From: Plantimonas leprariae
GTDB taxonomy: Bacteria > Pseudomonadota > Alphaproteobacteria > Rhizobiales > Rhizobiaceae
NCBI RefSeq assembly: GCF_008802405.1
Contig: NZ_VZDO01000009.1
Location: 1-64,000 of the forward strand
Direction: 5' to 3'
Length of the DNA: 64,000 bases
In this document: positions 62,478 through 64,000 of the stretch, in pieces
Layout of the letters: every line of letters starts with the position of its first letter
Position numbering within the stretch: the stretch's first letter is position 1
Notes under the pieces: generated by a model
The model's database searches: none
Told to the model about the DNA's origin: nothing
Seen by the model: the letters and a program-made list of their open reading frames with translations, nothing else
Position numbers and translations under genes: made by a program

Positions 62478-63091
62478 TCGAGCACGTCGTCTTCGACATC
62501 GGCAAGGTGCTGATCCATTGGGACCCGGAGATCCCCTATCGCCGCCATATCCCGGACGACGCCGAGCGGGCGCGGTTCCTCGCCGAGGTCTGCTCGCCGG
62601 ACTGGAATCTCGAACAGGACCGGGGCCGGACCTGGGAAGCCGCCGAAGCGGCGCTCCTCGCCCTCCATCCGGACAAGGGCGACCTGATCCGCACGTTCCG
62701 CCGAAACTGGCGGGAGATGGTGCCGCACGCCTACGAGGGCACGGTCGCGATCTTCCGCGACCTCATCGGCCAGGGCGTCGACGTGACGCTGCTGACGAAC
62801 TTCGCCGCCGACACCTTCGAGGAGGCGAGCGAACTCTACCCGTTCTTCACCGAGGCGCGCGGCGTGACGGTTTCCGGCCGGGTCGGACTGATCAAGCCGG
62901 ACCGCGCCGTCTACGAATTGCACGCGCGCGATTTCGGGCTCGATCCTGCGAAGACGCTGTTCATCGACGACGTCGAGAAGAACGTCGAAGGCGCCCGCGC
63001 CGCCGGCTGGCAGGCGGTGCAGTTCACCGGCGCGGCGAAGCTCGCCGAGGATCTGGCCGGCTACGGCTTCGAGGTCGCCAAGCCGGCCTGA
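62474..63091 (+). CDS. HAD-family hydrolase
   Basis: 205 residues from ATG at 62474, overlapping the mutY stop. HAD motif I with the Asp nucleophile in VVFDIGKVLIHWDPEIPYRR (the second Asp of DxD is replaced by Gly). Motif II Thr in VTLLTNFAADTFEE (~115), Lys in GLIKPDRAVYELHARDFGLD (~140), and motif IV in LFIDDVEKNVEGARAAGW (~170). The Gly for Asp change is shared by the YihX-like branch. A small phosphatase of unknown substrate. Confidence 0.87.
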   Translation: MIEHVVFDIGKVLIHWDPEIPYRRHIPDDAERARFLAEVCSPDWNLEQDRGRTWEAAEAALLALHPDKGDLIRTFRRNWREMVPHAYEGTVAIFRDLIGQGVDVTLLTNFAADTFEEASELYPFFTEARGVTVSGRVGLIKPDRAVYELHARDFGLDPAKTLFIDDVEKNVEGARAAGWQAVQFTGAAKLAEDLAGYGFEVAKPA

Positions 63092-63098
63092 AACGGCT

Positions 63099-63545
63099 TC
63101 AGGTGCCGGCCCCGTCGCCGCTCGGCGTGCCGGTATCGATCGCCTCGCGGACTGCACGGCCGGAAATGACGATCTCGGTCGAAAAGCAGACCAAAGCGAA
63201 GATGGTGGCGAGGAGCGCGCCGCCGAAGAAGCCGAACAGCAGCGTGCCGATGGTGATGGCGCCAAGCTCGCCGAAGAACAGGATCGCGGCCGCGCAGCAG
63301 GTCATGCAGGCGGCGAGCGCCGCCAGCACCACGGCCGCGTCCAGAATCTTCGACCGGAGCCTGAGACGCGCCAGTTCGACGGGACGCTGCCCGCCGACCA
63401 GCGTCATCTGATGGATACGGTCGAGCACCCGCGCGAGGCGCGTGGCGAAGACGTTCATCAACGAGGCGACGGCGGTCAGGAGGAAGACCGGCGTCAGCGC
63501 GAGCTGGATGACGTGCGCCGCGCTGTCGAGCGGCTCGACCGGCAT
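63099..63545 (-). CDS. DUF2721 membrane protein
   Basis: 148 residues from ATG at 63545. Three helices: VIQLALTPVFLLTAVASLMN (~12-32), AAVVLAALAACMTCCAAAIL (~70-90), ITIGTLLFGFFGGALLATIF (~95-115). The conserved DUF2721 cytoplasmic loop ARVLDRIHQMTLVGG lies between the first two. Function unknown; the family is widespread in proteobacteria. Confidence 0.8.
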   Translation of the reverse strand: MPVEPLDSAAHVIQLALTPVFLLTAVASLMNVFATRLARVLDRIHQMTLVGGQRPVELARLRLRSKILDAAVVLAALAACMTCCAAAILFFGELGAITIGTLLFGFFGGALLATIFALVCFSTEIVISGRAVREAIDTGTPSGDGAGT

Positions 63546-63573
63546 TACGCGCCGCCTGCCGCGGCCGGGGGTC

Positions 63574-64000
63574 TCACGCCCCTGCCCGGCCGAGTTCCTC
63601 GCGCACGCGCCGACGGAGCTCGTCGATCAAGGTCAGCGCCCCGCCCTGCGAGCGGACGTGCCAGAAGGTCCAGCCGTTGCAGGCGTCGAGCCCCTGCACC
63701 TTCGCGCCGATACGGTGGATCGAGGCGCTCTCGCCGTTCGCGGCGATCGTGCCATCGGCCCTGACCTCCGCCGTCCAGCGGCCGCGCGCGTCCGTCAGTT
63801 CCGCGCCGGGCTCGACGAGGCCGGCCTCGATCAGGCTGGCGAAGGGCACGCGCGGCTCGGCGCGCTTCGTCGGCGCCGGCCGCAGCGCCTCGGCCGCGAG
63901 CGGCACCACGGCGTCGATGCGGGCCTGCGCGGCCGCGATATAGCCGGCGTCGCGCTCGATGCCGACGAAGTGCCGGCCGAGGCGCTTCGCCACCGCGCCC
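63574..64000 (-). CDS. ccrM: CcrM-type adenine DNA methyltransferase, C-terminal part
   Basis: Partial: the gene continues beyond the window. The visible part begins with the end of the catalytic domain ([20 protein letters not shown]). It ends with a RAMA-type C-terminal domain ([54 protein letters not shown]). CcrM methylates GANTC and sets cell-cycle timing in alphaproteobacteria. The upstream target-recognition and DPPY motif are outside the window, so the exact specificity is inferred from the domain pair and the neighbourhood. Confidence 0.85.
   Translation of the reverse strand, partial: GAVAKRLGRHFVGIERDAGYIAAAQARIDAVVPLAAEALRPAPTKRAEPRVPFASLIEAGLVEPGAELTDARGRWTAEVRADGTIAANGESASIHRIGAKVQGLDACNGWTFWHVRSQGGALTLIDELRRRVREELGRAGA

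Overview
The window is GC-rich DNA (dense, tightly packed genes, frequent GTG and TTG starts) from an alphaproteobacterium, most likely of the order Hyphomicrobiales (Rhizobiales). The best taxonomic hints are the right-hand core block (ccrM-type methylase, DUF2721, HAD, mutY, dciA, dsbA-like, ppdK), the HK97/GTA-flavoured phage genes, and the DUF3489/DUF2924 pair.

Layout. (1) 1-2.75 kb is a graveyard: an alcohol dehydrogenase with a replaced N-terminus, a GlcG/HbpS-like gene with two frameshifts and a stop, the tail of a histidine kinase, the first ~30 codons of a response regulator, and a DUF3489/DUF2924 pair cut off at its 3' end. (2) 3.1-20.5 kb is a compact integrated phage-like element. 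It sits in the 3' end of tRNA-Gln and runs from a 14-bp att-like repeat (3116) to the tRNA (20503). It carries integrase, portal, protease, capsid, tail tube, connector genes, terminases in the middle of the operon, a tape measure with a lambda-R-like muralytic domain, and a putative HUH Rep-like protein. I see no tail tip, holin/endolysin cassette, CI-type repressor or replication helicase. (3) 20.5-38 kb is ordinary chromosome: two tRNAs, an IS5-type relic, a pentaheme cytochrome c, a nucleotide-sugar epimerase, a GntR/enolase-superfamily/MFS sugar-acid operon, TusA, a CobW GTPase, a DD-carboxypeptidase, an M20 amidohydrolase, and a TetR/RND efflux operon. (4) 37,973-48,355 is a 10.4-kb mobile element with near-identical 24-bp terminal inverted repeats, repeated internal end motifs and an 8-bp flanking duplication. 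It carries a frameshifted TniQ-like gene, a 1,624-residue secreted caspase-fold protein with two small partners, an ADP-ribosyltransferase-like pair and a broken nuclease-like gene, but no transposase. (5) 48.5-64 kb is core chromosome: SRAP, an oxidoreductase with a SAF domain, a second DD-carboxypeptidase, rRNA modification (RsmC-like, RsuA-like), an MBL hydrolase, PPDK, DsbA-like, DciA, an O-antigen-ligase-like protein, MutY, HAD, DUF2721 and the C-terminal part of a CcrM-type methylase running off the window.

The two mobile elements are the parts most worth follow-up. The phage-like element has a rearranged head/packaging/tail order and a capsid-tail-tube reading-frame fusion. The transposon-like element has clean boundaries that no gene inside it can account for.
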